Positions 39,478 to 51,528 of a stretch of DNA of 64,000 nt are shown here, one piece after another. Under the pieces are notes generated by a model, which worked only from the letters and a program-made list of their open reading frames with translations, did no database searches and was not told where the DNA came from. Every line of letters begins with the position of its first letter. Within the stretch, counting starts at the first letter, position 1. This stretch comes from Pachyseris speciosa (taxonomy: Eukaryota > Cnidaria > Anthozoa > Scleractinia > Pachyseridae), in NCBI GenBank assembly GCA_016490735.1, contig JAEMWC010001640.1, positions 1-64,000 of the forward strand, written 5' to 3'. The position numbers were made by a program, and so were the translations under genes.

Positions 39478-41262
39478 CCCTCTCATCTAAGGCGATTGAG
39501 ACTTCAGCCCAGCTAAGATTTGTCATGTAATTCTACCACCTGAATTAAAGTCTCAGGAAATTTGGGAGTTGGTAATTCTTTGAAGACGCAATTTATCCGT
39601 GGAGGATAACTTGATGCAAGCAGAATGTATTTTTATTATGTACTGCGTAAGTGAGCTGCAATTTACTAAGTGAAATATTCATTTTGCTAATCGATGTGAA
39701 AGTTGCTTGTATGACTTTTTCACAGACATTCAAGACTATCTTTAAAAAAGGAAGAAATTTTGGTAAAATACTGCGAAAGTGTGCAAAGTGTGCAAAAGTG
39801 TGTATGTGAAAATATGGTTCCTTCTTTCTCGTCCTGGCAAAGCCTAATATAACGGCCGAGGAGCAACAAAAAAAAGGCCAGATTTATTATGTAACCGAAA
39901 GACAACATGTCCCTATGAACATACGGCATGTTTTTGTGCGAAAACTCACCTGGTATTTCACTGGTGTTTGTATAATAAAAGGAAAACTATACTGAGAAAA
40001 TGCAAATATAGTCGTCATCTCGAGCCAAAGTATTGCCAAAACTTTGACAACAGTCCATATAAGGCAGAAAATATCATTGCAAAATGATAACTTTTTCAGA
40101 TTTCATCACCCTGGAAACTGACCGAAACTCCCAATTTTCACTTAATATGACTGTTTATTCTCTTTAAAAACCAAAATCGCCCTCGGTCAACACCAAAATT
40201 CACGCAACTTTGTCTTGAAGTTTTTAAGACAAAAATTCCTATTCAAGTTAAAAGTCTACATGGTCAGCAAACTTCGACTTCACTTCTTGCAATATGTTCC
40301 ACTTTTTCTGCTCACTTCTTTAGCGCGACTTGGTTAACGCTATTTGATTTCAGTTGCTCTCACGGTCTGTAATTTTCACGTTTGTGACCCAGAGGAATTC
40401 TGGGATATTCTTGCCTAAGAGCAGCATGGAAGACTGCCAATTTCCATTTCAGATATTTTTTTACAACCGTGGCGAGACACCCGGTCCTGCTGGCAAAATA
40501 TTTCACCGATTGCATTATTTACAAGTCAAAACTCGCCAAAGTTGCCTTGCGAGGTCGCGGAATCCACTCAAAGAATGGCTAGGAACACAACTTCCCTTCA
40601 CGAATCGCCATATTTTGGCGGCCCACTTCATGTGAAATTGCTTATCACCTCTGTTTTCTTCCAGAGGATTGCCTCTACCCACCAATCCAGCTTTATGATG
40701 CCAGGTAGGGGGCCTCCAAGGGGAAAAATGGCTCAAATAACACACTTATAAATCAAATACCTACCGAATTGTGAGCTGCATTTGATCGCTTAAAGCAAGC
40801 GACAGCTGGCGTGACAAGCGTGACAGGAAAGACAAAGCCTTCGGTTTTGTGGACCAGCAAAATCTCGATGGTAACCCCTTATATGGAATAATGACATGGA
40901 CTTGACTTCCAACCCTCGAGAATTGCCAGAAAAGAGGTCAAAAGCAGTGGACAAGAATGAGTTAAGATCTCAGGGTCCACCCCCACCCTTCGCATTAAAG
41001 AGGGTTGAGATTTCAGTCCAGCTAAGATTTGCCATGTAATCGAGTCTCTAGTGTTCTACCTACTAAACTACAGGTTCAGAAAAAAATGGCGAGTTGGTAA
41101 TTCTTTGAAGACACAATTCACAATGTATCCGTGGAAGACGACTTGATGCAAGCAGAATGATGATGTATGTATTGTGTAAGTGAGCTGTGGATTTAATATA
41201 TAAGTGACTTTTCAAAAGAGTTAGTTAAAAGGCCGAGAGCTGAAAGTTGCTTGTATGCAAAA
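39478..41262. repeat. Pair of diverged direct repeats, 1.5 kb apart
   Basis: About 39478-39715 and about 40980-41262 share GAGTTGGTAATTCTTTGAAG, GGCTTGATGCAAGCAGAATG-like and GAAAGTTGCTTGTATG blocks in the same order, with insertions in the second. No coding frame. Confidence 0.65.
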
Positions 41263-41611
41263 TACTGCGAGAAGAACGAATGAAAAAGGTGAATTCGTCG
41301 TGAACATCTAATCCATATTCATAACCAAAGATAACGCCACTGCAAAGCCTGTATGGCTCTTCTTGGCCGTCTGGTCAAAGACTAACGTAACGTAACTGAA
41401 GATCAACGAAAATATTTTCGAGGAACGTCATGGAGAAAAAGCGGTAAGGATGATGCAATACTTTTGTCTGATTGGTTTCCTTGCTCCCAAGGAACATCAC
41501 GTGATGTGTGACAGACGGACGGACAAACTCGATGACCATATTGTGAGCTACCTAAGGTAGCCAACACAAAAATAAAACAGTATTTGAAGTATTTTCTAAA
41601 CAAAAAGCTAA

Positions 41612-41682
41612 ATGCACCGGCTGGGAATCGAACCTGGGTTTCCCGCGTGCCAGGCAAGAATTCTACCACTGAACCAATTTTT
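41612..41682 (-). pseudogene. tRNA-Gly-like pseudogene
   Basis: Minus strand: ATTGGTTCAGTGGTAGAATT, CTTGCCTGGCACGCGGG and GGTTCGATTCCC resemble tRNA-Gly(GCC), but the anticodon is shifted to GGC and the 5' acceptor strand is replaced by poly-A. It is not a functional gene as read. Confidence 0.6.
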
Positions 41683-41909
41683 TTTCTGCAGCATCGTTAT
41701 AATGACAAAAAGTTGTATAGACAGATTGAATCCCTCATTTTACTTCACAAAAAATTAAAACTCCGTTTTCGACATAAGAGTTATTTGTATCAGAAATCTG
41801 TCGTTCTCATAATGATCTGGTTTCAAATTAAAGTTTTCCTCGCGTGACATAATGAAAAGGGCAGCACATTTGGTTGTGTTGATTAATGACAAACTGCTAT
41901 CTCGTCCAA

Positions 41910-41980
41910 GGGGGCATAGCTCAGTGGTAGAGCATTCGACTGCAGATCGAGAGGTCACCGGTGTGATCCAGTTGCCCCCT
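41910..41980 (+). tRNA. tRNA-Cys(GCA)-like, doubtful T arm
   Basis: GGGGGCATAGCTCAGTGGTA with anticodon loop CTGCAGA (GCA), acceptor GGGGGCA/TGCCCCC, and a T-run terminator directly after. The T arm reads CCGGTGTGATCCAG, a 6-base loop that has lost the TTC signature and breaks the B box. It is either a recent pseudogene or a sequencing error in that arm. Confidence 0.55.
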
Positions 41981-41999
41981 TTTTACTTGCCTTATTCTT

Positions 42000-43180
42000 C
42001 TTTACTACTATGGAAATCATTTTGACGTTTGGTGGAGGGATCATCCTATCAAAACGGGATCACTTTTAGTGGAAAGCTTTTCTAATGTTGTTTCCGAAAA
42101 CTATTTCTTTCTAGAAATTTAAGGAGTAGGTCAGGAACTAGCAGGTTAGATATTTGGTCAATAATGTCCAGACAAACAGGCGAGGAGCTGTTGGAAGCCC
42201 TTCAATCTTCTAAAATTTTGTGACATCGACTGGACGATTTCTTCCCAAAAAGCCTTTACAACTCCAGAAGATAAGGATGAGATTTTCGTACGCAAAAGGA
42301 ACAACTGTTAATTTGTTTAAATCCTATTTTAAGGAGAAAGTCGTTTGTATCCATCCCTCGTTCTGTGTAGTAGAATGATTTCAGACTCTTCTAAGCTTTT
42401 TTTCTCTCGTACATAAAAAGGGCAACCGATAAGCATTTTCCAACTAAAAGTGGATATTGCGAGTTTTTCCCCTTGATATAACCATTTATCTTTCAATTGC
42501 TTGTTATTGGGACGGAAGCTCTCTCTTGAATGAGAAACCGATAAAGCTGTTTAAGATCGGACAACCTCAATGACACCTTTTGGACATGGCCTATTAACAT
42601 CCGACGAACAGAAGCTCTTAAAGTATTTCAATGCGGACACAACTTTATAGTATATTCGCGGAAGTTAGTGTTAATTTTGAATTTCGCTGTAATTGCAACA
42701 TAGCTCAGAAACTTTTGCTCATTTTCCAAGAGATCTCTGACTGTTTTCACACCTGCATCGAACCACGACTTGTAAAAAAGGGTTCATTTCTGTTTCTTAA
42801 CTGAGTTATCCCAGATTCGGGTGAAGACAAACTCCAAATTCTAATTTCTATAGTTTAGATTAGGCGCGATGTAGAGATCAGTCCTGGGTCGTAGTTTCAG
42901 TGGCTTTATTACTTTAGCTCTCAATTCTAAGTACGTTCTATTCCTAAAAAGAAACTTTGTCAATTAAGCTAGTTTATGCTTTGTGCAGCCTATCCTTTCC
43001 ATCACAGGCTAAAAACGTTCTGAGCCTAAAACAAAAGAAAGTTATTTAGAAAATACGTAAACATTCCATTGCATAAAATATTAAGGTTATTAAAAAACCC
43101 ACAGATTCCCCTGTTTTCAGCCGAGATGAATTCACGTCAATGCATGCCCTTACAGAAATTAAGAATCACCATCCGGGCCC
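42000..43180. other. No gene recognised
   Basis: No supported exon or repeat family seen in this stretch. Confidence 0.5.
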
Positions 43181-43185
43181 CAGTC

Positions 43186-43262
43186 GTTCAAAGAGCGGAT
43201 AGCTTTATCCTCGTGAAACTGACTTGTCCGCTGGATGACGTTCTCTGCTCTTTGAAAAAACG
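43186..43262. mobile_element. Small foldback (TTCAAAGAGCGGATA type)
   Basis: GTTCAAAGAGCGGATAGCTTTATCC at the left and TCTGCTCTTTGAA at the right are partly reverse-complementary. Short and degenerate. Confidence 0.4.
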
Positions 43263-44213
43263 GGTCAAGATGAATTATAACACTTGCAGGTGTACATGTT
43301 AAAATAAGGTAAAGATGAGGATACATTGTTAGAGCAGTTTTATGGCCTCCATAATAAATGCTAAGAAGATAGTTACAATGGCTTACCTTCCTCGTTTCCC
43401 TAACTTAGCATTCAATGTGTCTTTACTTTGTTAACTGGAGGAAGGCTTAGGGATGTAAGTAAAGAAAACTACTATGTTTTTACTTACCTGTTTTCCAGAT
43501 CAATACAAGTTAGATTTGGCTTAACATTCATCCTCAACAACTGCAAATAAAATTTTAATAAAAATTATTGTCTATTCTCAATGTGTAGGAGACCATTTTA
43601 CAAGTTTCTATTCAGTCGAGTTAAAACTCAAACAAGTCATGGACCGAAACTACGACAAAGGGGGGACAGCGTATGGATTCCTGTAAGTTCCGTGCGAACG
43701 CGTTTCCTCCCTTTGTTCCGTTTTTTCATTGCCCTTATTTATGGCGTTCCCAAATGGCGTTGTTCGACAAACGCATCAGCATACAAAACAATCAATTTGA
43801 ACATGGAGAGCCAAGCAAGAAAGAAATCAAAATCGATTGATTGATTGATTGGTTGATTGATTGATTTTATATATAAGCACCTAGGAAATTCATTCACTGA
43901 GGTACAAAAAGAGGACACGAAGTCATTTACAACGGTAGACCTCCAGTGGTCAGAGAGCGAATCATCGGAAATACGTGAATTGGCACAAATATTTGCAACA
44001 CAGGCTAAGTGCAGTTAACTTATAATTACAACGACAAACAGGTGGCGAACCTTGAAAAACTATGACAAAATAGTAGAACTAAAATAAATTCTGCCCTTCT
44101 TTAAACCATATACTTAACTTCAGCACATGCATATTAAAACCAAAAGCAAAAATACAATTAGTAACAAGTTTTCGAAAGCAAAGTTAGTCACCTAGATTTA
44201 AACACACACGTAC

Positions 44214-44437
44214 TTGGCTCAATAATTGTCGTCACTATACTCGGGCCCTGGCCTCTTAAAGCCTGTGCTTGACTTATCCACGAAGGCTTGTATGAGCCCG
44301 TGTACCCTGCCAGGGCGAACGAACTACGGTACTGCAGGTCTATTGGAGCTGATGCGCCCAGTCTTTCAATTAGCTTATCAACGACCGGTCCCCCATGCAC
44401 TGATGCCTCGTCTTGAACAGCGACTAGGACGATCATA
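44214..44437 (-). CDS. ILEI/FAM3-like domain, exon C of module A' (copy 2)
   Basis: Copy of 492-715 with the same splice sites and 224-nt length. It reads IVLVAVQDEASVHGG, LIERLGASAPIDLQYRSSFA, GYTGSYKPSWISQ and GPSIVTTIIEP. Differences from copy 1 are few (DD to DE, RR to VH, H to R, T to I). With the intact 91-nt exon M and exon N next to it, module A' is fully open, unlike module A. A donor GTACGT follows; the next exon (3') was not identified. Confidence 0.72.
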
Positions 44438-44741
44438 CTGCATATTAAAATAAATTTCGCATTGATATTTTCTTACATAATTGCTTCGATCTTGATTTAT
44501 TTGCTCCATTACTGACACAAGGAAGAGGAATATACCATTACAACGGGGACGTTCTGGTCGTCATCCAATGTGGTCGCAGAATTTCATACAAAAGACCTAA
44601 AAAGGGTTTGGGTTTTCACTTTAAGTATTCTGTTACACTTTTAAAACAAGTACTTAAAATTTACAGGAAGTAATGTGACCCTGACGCTATCATCAGTGTT
44701 ACTTAACTTAACCCAACATACACAAGATTCAAAAGTCTTAC

Positions 44742-44832
44742 TCTTCCGGCAAGTTATTCAGGTAGTTTGCTGCACTTATACCGAGGCTCGAGAATGTATG
44801 GGTTTCAAATCCTCTGGTTTCCAGGAATAAAC
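44742..44832 (-). CDS. ILEI-like domain, exon M of module A' (copy 2)
   Basis: 91 nt, acceptor TTCTATTCTTCAG and donor GTAAGA. It reads LFLETRGFETHTFSSLG then ISAANYLNNLPEE, the ILEI FDTH segment (here FETH) and following helix. Being in frame, it shows what copy 1 lost by its 1-base deletion. Confidence 0.75.
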
Positions 44833-45570
44833 CTGAAGAATAGAATGGAAACAAAATTGCTAAATATCTACACGAATAGTCAACAAATTGATGAACTACT
44901 TGAAATGATTGATTTTCAAACCAATTGATTTGATGGGACAATGTGAGGCCGAAACGTTTCAAGGACCGAGTGACGAATCCCACTGATTGGCTGAATGAAT
45001 GATTGGTTGATTGACTGTAGACAGATAGGGAATGACCACATCGTCATCCCAGAGGTCACTCTATAAATCTTTGGCACCGCTCGCACAACGTTATTTTTAA
45101 TTTTAAAACACGCGTTACAACATCAAGCGTTCTTATAACTGATGAAGGCTTAAGAGTTAACCGAAACTTCTTAAAGAACCACCTATGTATTACAAGTCAG
45201 TGACAAAAATTAACTACTTTCAATGATGTTATCTCCTGACTATAGCTATTCCATATTTAAGATACAGTAGATTAGATGCTGGTTGATGGATTGATGGATA
45301 ATTATACAAGAGATTTAAGGAACATAAATAAATAAACGACTTAGCAAAGGAAATGACGAGAGAACCGCATACTAATCATAGCGACTCAGAAAAAAAGAAA
45401 TGTGCCAACAAATGAGCAAATGAATGAACGGCGGGAGGAACGAACGAACGAAAGAACGGACAGACGTTTGGTGATACATTCGGTTAACGAAAATATTCTT
45501 TCCTCTTGCCTTGTTAGTAGTGTCAATTCAACAACACAAGATCTGCAACAAACAAACTACATAATTATAC

Positions 45571-45714
45571 CTTCTTGGGAAAAGATGGCCACATTAAATC
45601 CTCTTTGGTAGACCGAATATTCTATGTCGTTAACCTTTATGTAGCCTCTACCGCAGCCTGTTCTACCGGGATCCTCGCATCCCTCACTACGAAGTGAAAC
45701 ATTCTTTTGAACTC
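45571..45714 (-). CDS. ILEI-like domain, exon N of module A' (copy 2)
   Basis: 144 nt, same borders and phase as 1848-1991. It differs at its first codons (VQKNVS against VKMNVS) and otherwise keeps RSEGC, CGRGYIKVN and RGFNVAIFS. The upstream partners (module B' exons N and M and the signal exon) would lie beyond 64000. Confidence 0.7.
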
Positions 45715-45974
45715 CTATTCAGGAAGAAAAGAAAGAAGCGGTTTTTTTAATACAGAAATATTGCTAAATACAATGCAAAATACAACATTGTCGATTTTCT
45801 CACTGAATGGTAAGAAAAATGATGGGAAATGTAAGAAAACTGAAATAATTTAGCAATGCTGTAACTCTGTTATTTCGATCGGAGTTACGTATTGAAAGCG
45901 TCAAGAAAACTGACTCACACAAAAGCAACAACAACATTAACATCACTGACTTACAAAATGAAGACCACAGTTTC

Positions 45975-45976
<2 letters not shown>

Positions 45977-46009
<33 letters not shown>
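45977..46009. repeat. AAT microsatellite (copy 2)
   Basis: Eleven units, against about six at the matching position 2256. Confidence 0.9.
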
Positions 46010-46224
46010 TACTTTATTTAAGTCTCAAATCTATTTAGCCAAGCACAGATGCTCTACTAATTGGGGAGACTAAATCAAATCAACTCTAAATAAATCAAAT
46101 GAAATCTTATCGTACGACACATTAAAAAGATATGCAAGTCATGCCATTTTCATTTAACTGATATTGGTAAGATAAGAACATATTTGGATCGGGAATGTAC
46201 TGAGCAGAAGCAATTACTTCATGT

Positions 46225-46695
46225 TTTCGTGAAGTTACTACCAACTTGGATTATTGTAATGCGATTCTGTAAGGTCTACCTAAGTTTCTCTTAAAGCGCC
46301 TATAGCTAGTGCCTATAGCTAGCTCAAGTGTGAACATATAAAACCTAGCTTAATAGACTTACCTTGGTTGCCGGTTCAATACCGTTATTAGGTATAAAAT
46401 TTTATTGTTAGTGTATAAGGCTATCAATTGTTTTTCCCCACGTTATATATCAAATTTACTCAGTTTTTGTAACAGTTCTTACTCTTTGCGTTCTTGCTCG
46501 AATAAGTTACTTCATGTTCCGAGATCTAAGCTTAAGTCTTATGATGATCGAAGATTTTCCATTGCAGGACCTAAATTATGGAACAGCATACCAGTTTTTT
46601 TTAAAGGAATGCTAACTCTTTGAATTCCTTTAAAAAAACAATTAATATCCTATTTATTTCATCAGGCTTTTCATTAATTTGTGAAAAGATTTTTT
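46225..46695 (+). pseudogene. LINE 3'-end remnant (copy 2)
   Basis: Duplicate of 2490-2960 with shared stops; it reads AINCFSPRYISNLLSF in place of AINGFSSSYISNLLSF. Confidence 0.7.
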
Positions 46696-47669
46696 TTTAT
46701 TTTTCACATTTATATACGCATTTACATATGTAGATATATTTATGCGTTTGGCTATTTATTTGGTATTCTTGTTACTATTAGTACTACTATTCATATGCCT
46801 ACTGTTGTAATTTAATTGTATCTCAATGCATTTTACTAATATTGTAAAGCGCCTAGAACAGCTAGTGATATAGACGAAAATCGACAGGTAGATGCATGAG
46901 ATATTAAAAAGCAAGTGAGGTGTTGTTCGGGGTTGTTACGAGCTATGAGATAATTAAAATTAAAGTTGGAAAGGGAAGTAAAATAAAAAGTTACGTTAAG
47001 TCATATTTTGCATGTTCAGCTGTTCAAAACTGTAACTTGTGAGTAAAACTTTTAATTTTGTCAAGAAAAACCAACGTTAGACTGAAAAAAGTGAAAAATC
47101 ACAAAAAAATCTGCCATGTTGGATGACGTCATAGGCCCCAGCGGCGCAATTTGCATATGTAACCCATAATATTAACCTAGTCGTGTAGACGACATAACAG
47201 GCTATCTATTGACAGTATAACCTTTTGAAACTATCTTAACCCAACGAAAACCCAGGCGAGGGGTTCCTCCCCCCACCCCCTTGTACCACGGTGGGGTTAT
47301 GAGTTTGCTTGTACGTCCAAGGTTTAAAAGCGTTGCAATGAAAGAGAAAAGGGACGAATTCGGCGAAGTGCACTCACTAAAATCGCCATTTTGAAATACT
47401 CATAGGTTTATTTCTTAAGGTGAAATAGCGGATTTTTCTAGTTTCAGGGCTAATTTACAACGTTATGGAAAAACTAAGAAAATGCATCCAGAACAACCTC
47501 TAGACTTTTTGCTTAGAAACTCTGCTGTTTTGGTATTTCTAGTATGGGTATGTCTCCCCTAAACATTGATAGTTTTGTCATGTAAATTCGAGTACAAAAA
47601 GTTGCAGACTTTTGCGCTTGAAAAACCGATGTTTAAAATTCGCGCGCGTTCAGAGTCAAGTCTTTTGTC

Positions 47670-48067
47670 TCACAGTATAACAATGGTTGCCTTGAATAAA
47701 CAATAAGCAGCAAACGAGTCTATTGTAATGATGTCGGTTGGTGTTCGCTGGATCTCTGCTGGCAGGTTTGGAAACAAGAACCGGATCACGTCATGGCGAA
47801 TTTCTATCGATTCTTCATATTGAAGAAGAATTTTCATTCCCCTTTCTCGGGCTTCCTCTACGAGAATCGGGTCTGGATCAGGACTTTCGAAGGCCTCGAT
47901 CATCTCTGCTGGCAAGTGGGCTTTGGTTCCCTAGTGTTCTGAATGGAAGAGTATCCCTGCCACTTCACTATGAACACAGGCTTGCCGTTTTGGATCCTTT
48001 TGGTGACTATACTTTCTCCTTGAAATACACCAAGAACCTCGGGTTTTGGATCACATATTGCCCTGGC
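47670..48067 (-). pseudogene. Chromodomain-containing fragment (copy 2)
   Basis: Duplicate of 3938-4335 with the same frameshift between the chromodomain core and its C-terminal helix. The tail reads ILVEEARERGMKILLQYEE where copy 1 has ILVAQ. It stays open to the same stop, so the tail frame has been retained in both copies. Confidence 0.55.
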
Positions 48068-48385
48068 GCGTGGAATTACGACGCTGCAGTCGAGGTTACT
48101 CCTTTCAACTCGCTCTTATTATTCATTCCTTTTAATTATCATACAAAATTTCCCAGAATCCCTTGAGGCTTTTTTTTTTTTTCAAGCTTTACCATTTTGG
48201 CAATTTATACCTAGAGGTGTGTCACACCAGGTTTTAAAGATGACAGTTGCCATAAAATATCTGTTAACTCAAAGGTAGGGTAATGACGTTATCAGTCCCG
48301 CGACTATTCCTGAAATAGCGTTTGAGGTCCCATTTCTGTGGGACACATAAAAATGACCACTTGACGTCTGGCAGTTAAAGGGACG

Positions 48386-48473
48386 ATGCAGATGAGCGAC
48401 AAATTTGGAGGACTAGGTCGAGTGCTTCGTACACTCAACGATACTTTACACGAAATCGCGAATTTGAGAGAAA
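48386..48473 (+). CDS. Small membrane-protein gene, exon 1 (copy 2)
   Basis: Same ATG and GTAAGG donor as 4650-4737. It reads FGGLGRVLRTLNDTLHEIAN, with the acidic residues that break up copy 1's valines. It looks the more natural amphipathic version, although its exon 2 is interrupted. Confidence 0.4.
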
Positions 48474-48763
48474 GTAAGGTTCAACCTGACAATTTTGGAT
48501 ATGACCAGAAGCAGGGCATTACATCACCAGTCAGGCGGTCTGAGGGTCTGAAATATTTTAGTTTGTGTTTAAAGTACATTAGTCTTCATAAAACAACAAG
48601 CTTTGGCCTTGTTACTCTAAACATCTTCACATTGTGCCGTGTGTGAGTAATTGTACCTCCGTTTTCTAAACATCAGCGAAAGAAAAATGGGCCGCAAGCT
48701 TAGAGATTGCGCAAACTGAACGATTTTGCGAGTTAAAATCGAAACGGTGACTTTGTTTTACAG

Positions 48764-48963
48764 CCTTGAACTATTATTTTGTGAGACAACTGTTTGCTTT
48801 AAAAATAGAGGTCCAACCTTCGTAAATAATGCAGGCCATCACGGGAAAATCTCGCTGTTTGGCCGTCATCTTGCTTTTACACTTTTCTGTCATTTTGTCT
48901 TTCGAGCTGCACCGAAATGTTCTGTCGACAGCCGGGACTAAGTGTAATTTCAGAAATTCCTGA
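48764..48963 (+). pseudogene. Small membrane-protein gene, exon 2, nonsense-bearing (copy 2)
   Basis: Same acceptor and length (200 nt) as 5028-5227. A TTA to TAA change at about 48824 stops the spliced frame before the hydrophobic segment, leaving about 48 residues. Re-initiation at the ATG at 48829 would still give the hydrophobic 44-residue product. Confidence 0.45.
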
Positions 48964-49876
48964 AACGGATTTTCATGGGAACAACTCTGAAAGAGTTTCC
49001 AAGATTTGGACAAACAAGAAATAAGAAAATTGATATTTGGGCAGATCATATGGAGAAAATGCTTCATTAGTGCACCGTATCTCCCCACAGAACGTATGCA
49101 TTGGGTTCCCCCCTGATTCATCCAAGTGTTTGGCGCAAGGCGACGGTACATCGTCAAAGTGCTCTTCGATGCGATTTTGGACAATTTCAATCTTAAAATT
49201 ACCATTGCCTTGGTTCTTAAGAATGAATCAGAGATGAAGAGCTCTATTTAGCTGTGATTAGAGAGACTTTAATCTACGGCAATTTTGAGTTGATGTGAGT
49301 CGTCATCACAATTCATGACTCTGGCAGTCAGTTGCGTGAAAAGTCTGACGAAGTGCTGATCCCAGAAGAATAAAAGAATCGTGGGAGCGATTTTGGAGAA
49401 GGATTTTAAACATTCTTCCAAGCCTCAATCTTTGGAGTTGACTGCTGTCGAGCCGAGCTATATTTGAGAATGTGTATAAAGAAGCTAGTCGAGTCATGCA
49501 GTTCAAGAATCGAATGACAACAGGGATAATTTAAGGCAGGAGTTAACCTGTTAAGCGGCATTTAAGCTATTGCTATTCTAAGAACAGTACGCTTGTTCTT
49601 AATATTGAATGAGAAAATGTTTGAATTTGATCGATTAATGACAAGATTACATTGGGAATAAACTCTGTTCCCTGAACCGCGTGCGTTTTAAGCTTTTACC
49701 CGGAGGTGTAGCTTTATCCCAAATATAATTGAATCCCGAATCAGATTTTACAATTTCTGTGATGATTAGCTCCAACAGAAATGGAAAATCGTTGTGATAG
49801 TACCGAGCGAGTTTATTCAAGAATTTATCCGGACAGCGTATGTAGTGACGAATCCCGTACTTTTATTTATTTTTAG

Positions 49877-49973
49877 ATTAGTTTCGACAGAAACAGAAAC
49901 TGGCGTTGTGATAGTACCAAGCGAATTTGTCAATAAATTTGGTCGAGTGAACAGCTTCATGGAAGAACTATAA
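49877..49973 (+). CDS. Candidate terminal exon (VIVPSEF type), copy 2
   Basis: Duplicate of 6141-6237 with the same acceptor tract and stop. It is open, with STETETGVVIVPSEFVNKF. Unknown family. Confidence 0.33.
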
Positions 49974-51528
49974 AGTTTATAACAGACATAGTTAATATAA
50001 GGAAATGGTTATGAAGCTCGGCAAACATCAAAGCAGCAAAACAATGAGGCCAAGATTTATGTTGGAAGGTTCATGACCGTGCACATCTTTTGTTTTGCAT
50101 TCATGTACTATGCATGAATTACATAATATCAATGTTCCTATTGGTTAGTTGCATGAACACGCGTAACCACCTATTGTTTAATACGCACGGTCAACCCCCA
50201 AAGTAGCAAACATATAGCAAAGAACTCTGCTAGGTTTCATAACCATTTCCCTCTATTAACTATATGACAGAAAACCAGTTTCTCAGTGCTGACTTGCATG
50301 TAACATTTTACCATTTGTTGTTGTTTGATAATCACCAGTCAACCTCCCTCAGCTGTCCATTTACATTGATCAGTTTTAAACAATTTTTTTTGTTTATTTT
50401 AAGATCTCAGCACAGCATTTCTTGTATTACTTAATTTTGTGGCCTTTATTCTCCTTTCACTTTATAGGTGGTTTTTACGTTACGTCATCGCCGCCATGCT
50501 GGTGGACGTAGACAATAGATCCCTCAATAGCTCCTTTTGTTCGTCCACCAACAGTTGTTCATTTCACCGTTCTTATCTGTGTCTCCAGAGATTGGCTGCA
50601 AACCACCTTTATGTGCAAGTTTTCCTTTGAAAATATTTGTCCTGTGCAAAGAGCACCTGACACAAAATGACAACATTTCCATATGTGCCATTATTTCCAT
50701 ATGTGCAACTGACTCTAGCTGAACAGTGAATGTTTGCATGAAAGCAAATGTTGATGTGGCAGTGGTCTGTTATGTGTATGACACAACAAAGGAAAAATAT
50801 ATCTGACAATTTTTAATTACCATAAAAACTCACGACTGATGCCTACAGTTTCATAAGCAATGTAATAGGTCTGTACAGTACAGTGCACAATATTAACTAA
50901 AAACATGCTTGGAATATGTGGACACAGCCACATATTAATATAAGCTTAATTTGTAATTGTTAGCAGGCGTTAAGTATCTGAGTTGACAGCTCTTGTCAAA
51001 GTTTTAGCAATTACCCTGCACCTTTCGATAGCAAAATGTTTTAACCACATGCCTGATAGCTGATTCATTTATGACAAGCTTAAATTGCTTACCTAGCTTC
51101 TTTCATTCCTTTTACCTGGAAGTGTAGCTTTAGTTAGCGATGAGTCCTGAATAGACTTTTTTAGCTTGCAGATTTTGTTTCCCAATGTAGACCATGTGAT
51201 CTTCCCAAGGGGATTTGCCTTTTGTCTTTTTCATAAATTATGCGTACATATGCAAGTGAATAATGCGAAATTTCAAAGAAACAGTTCTCTGAAGCCATTT
51301 GCAGTAAGACATTTTTTGATATTATTAATGACAAGGATAACAAGTTAACAAGCTTAGTACCAGCGCCAAACCACTCAGCTTTCTCGCTTAGACGCAATCG
51401 GTCCTTCAAGATTCCCAAGTTTAAGACGTACCGTTTAAAGAACACTTTTATGATGGCCTCGAGTATCAAGTATAATTTGTTGAAATTTTCAAACAGAATA
51501 CTAGTAATTTAATATTTATTTTTGTTTT

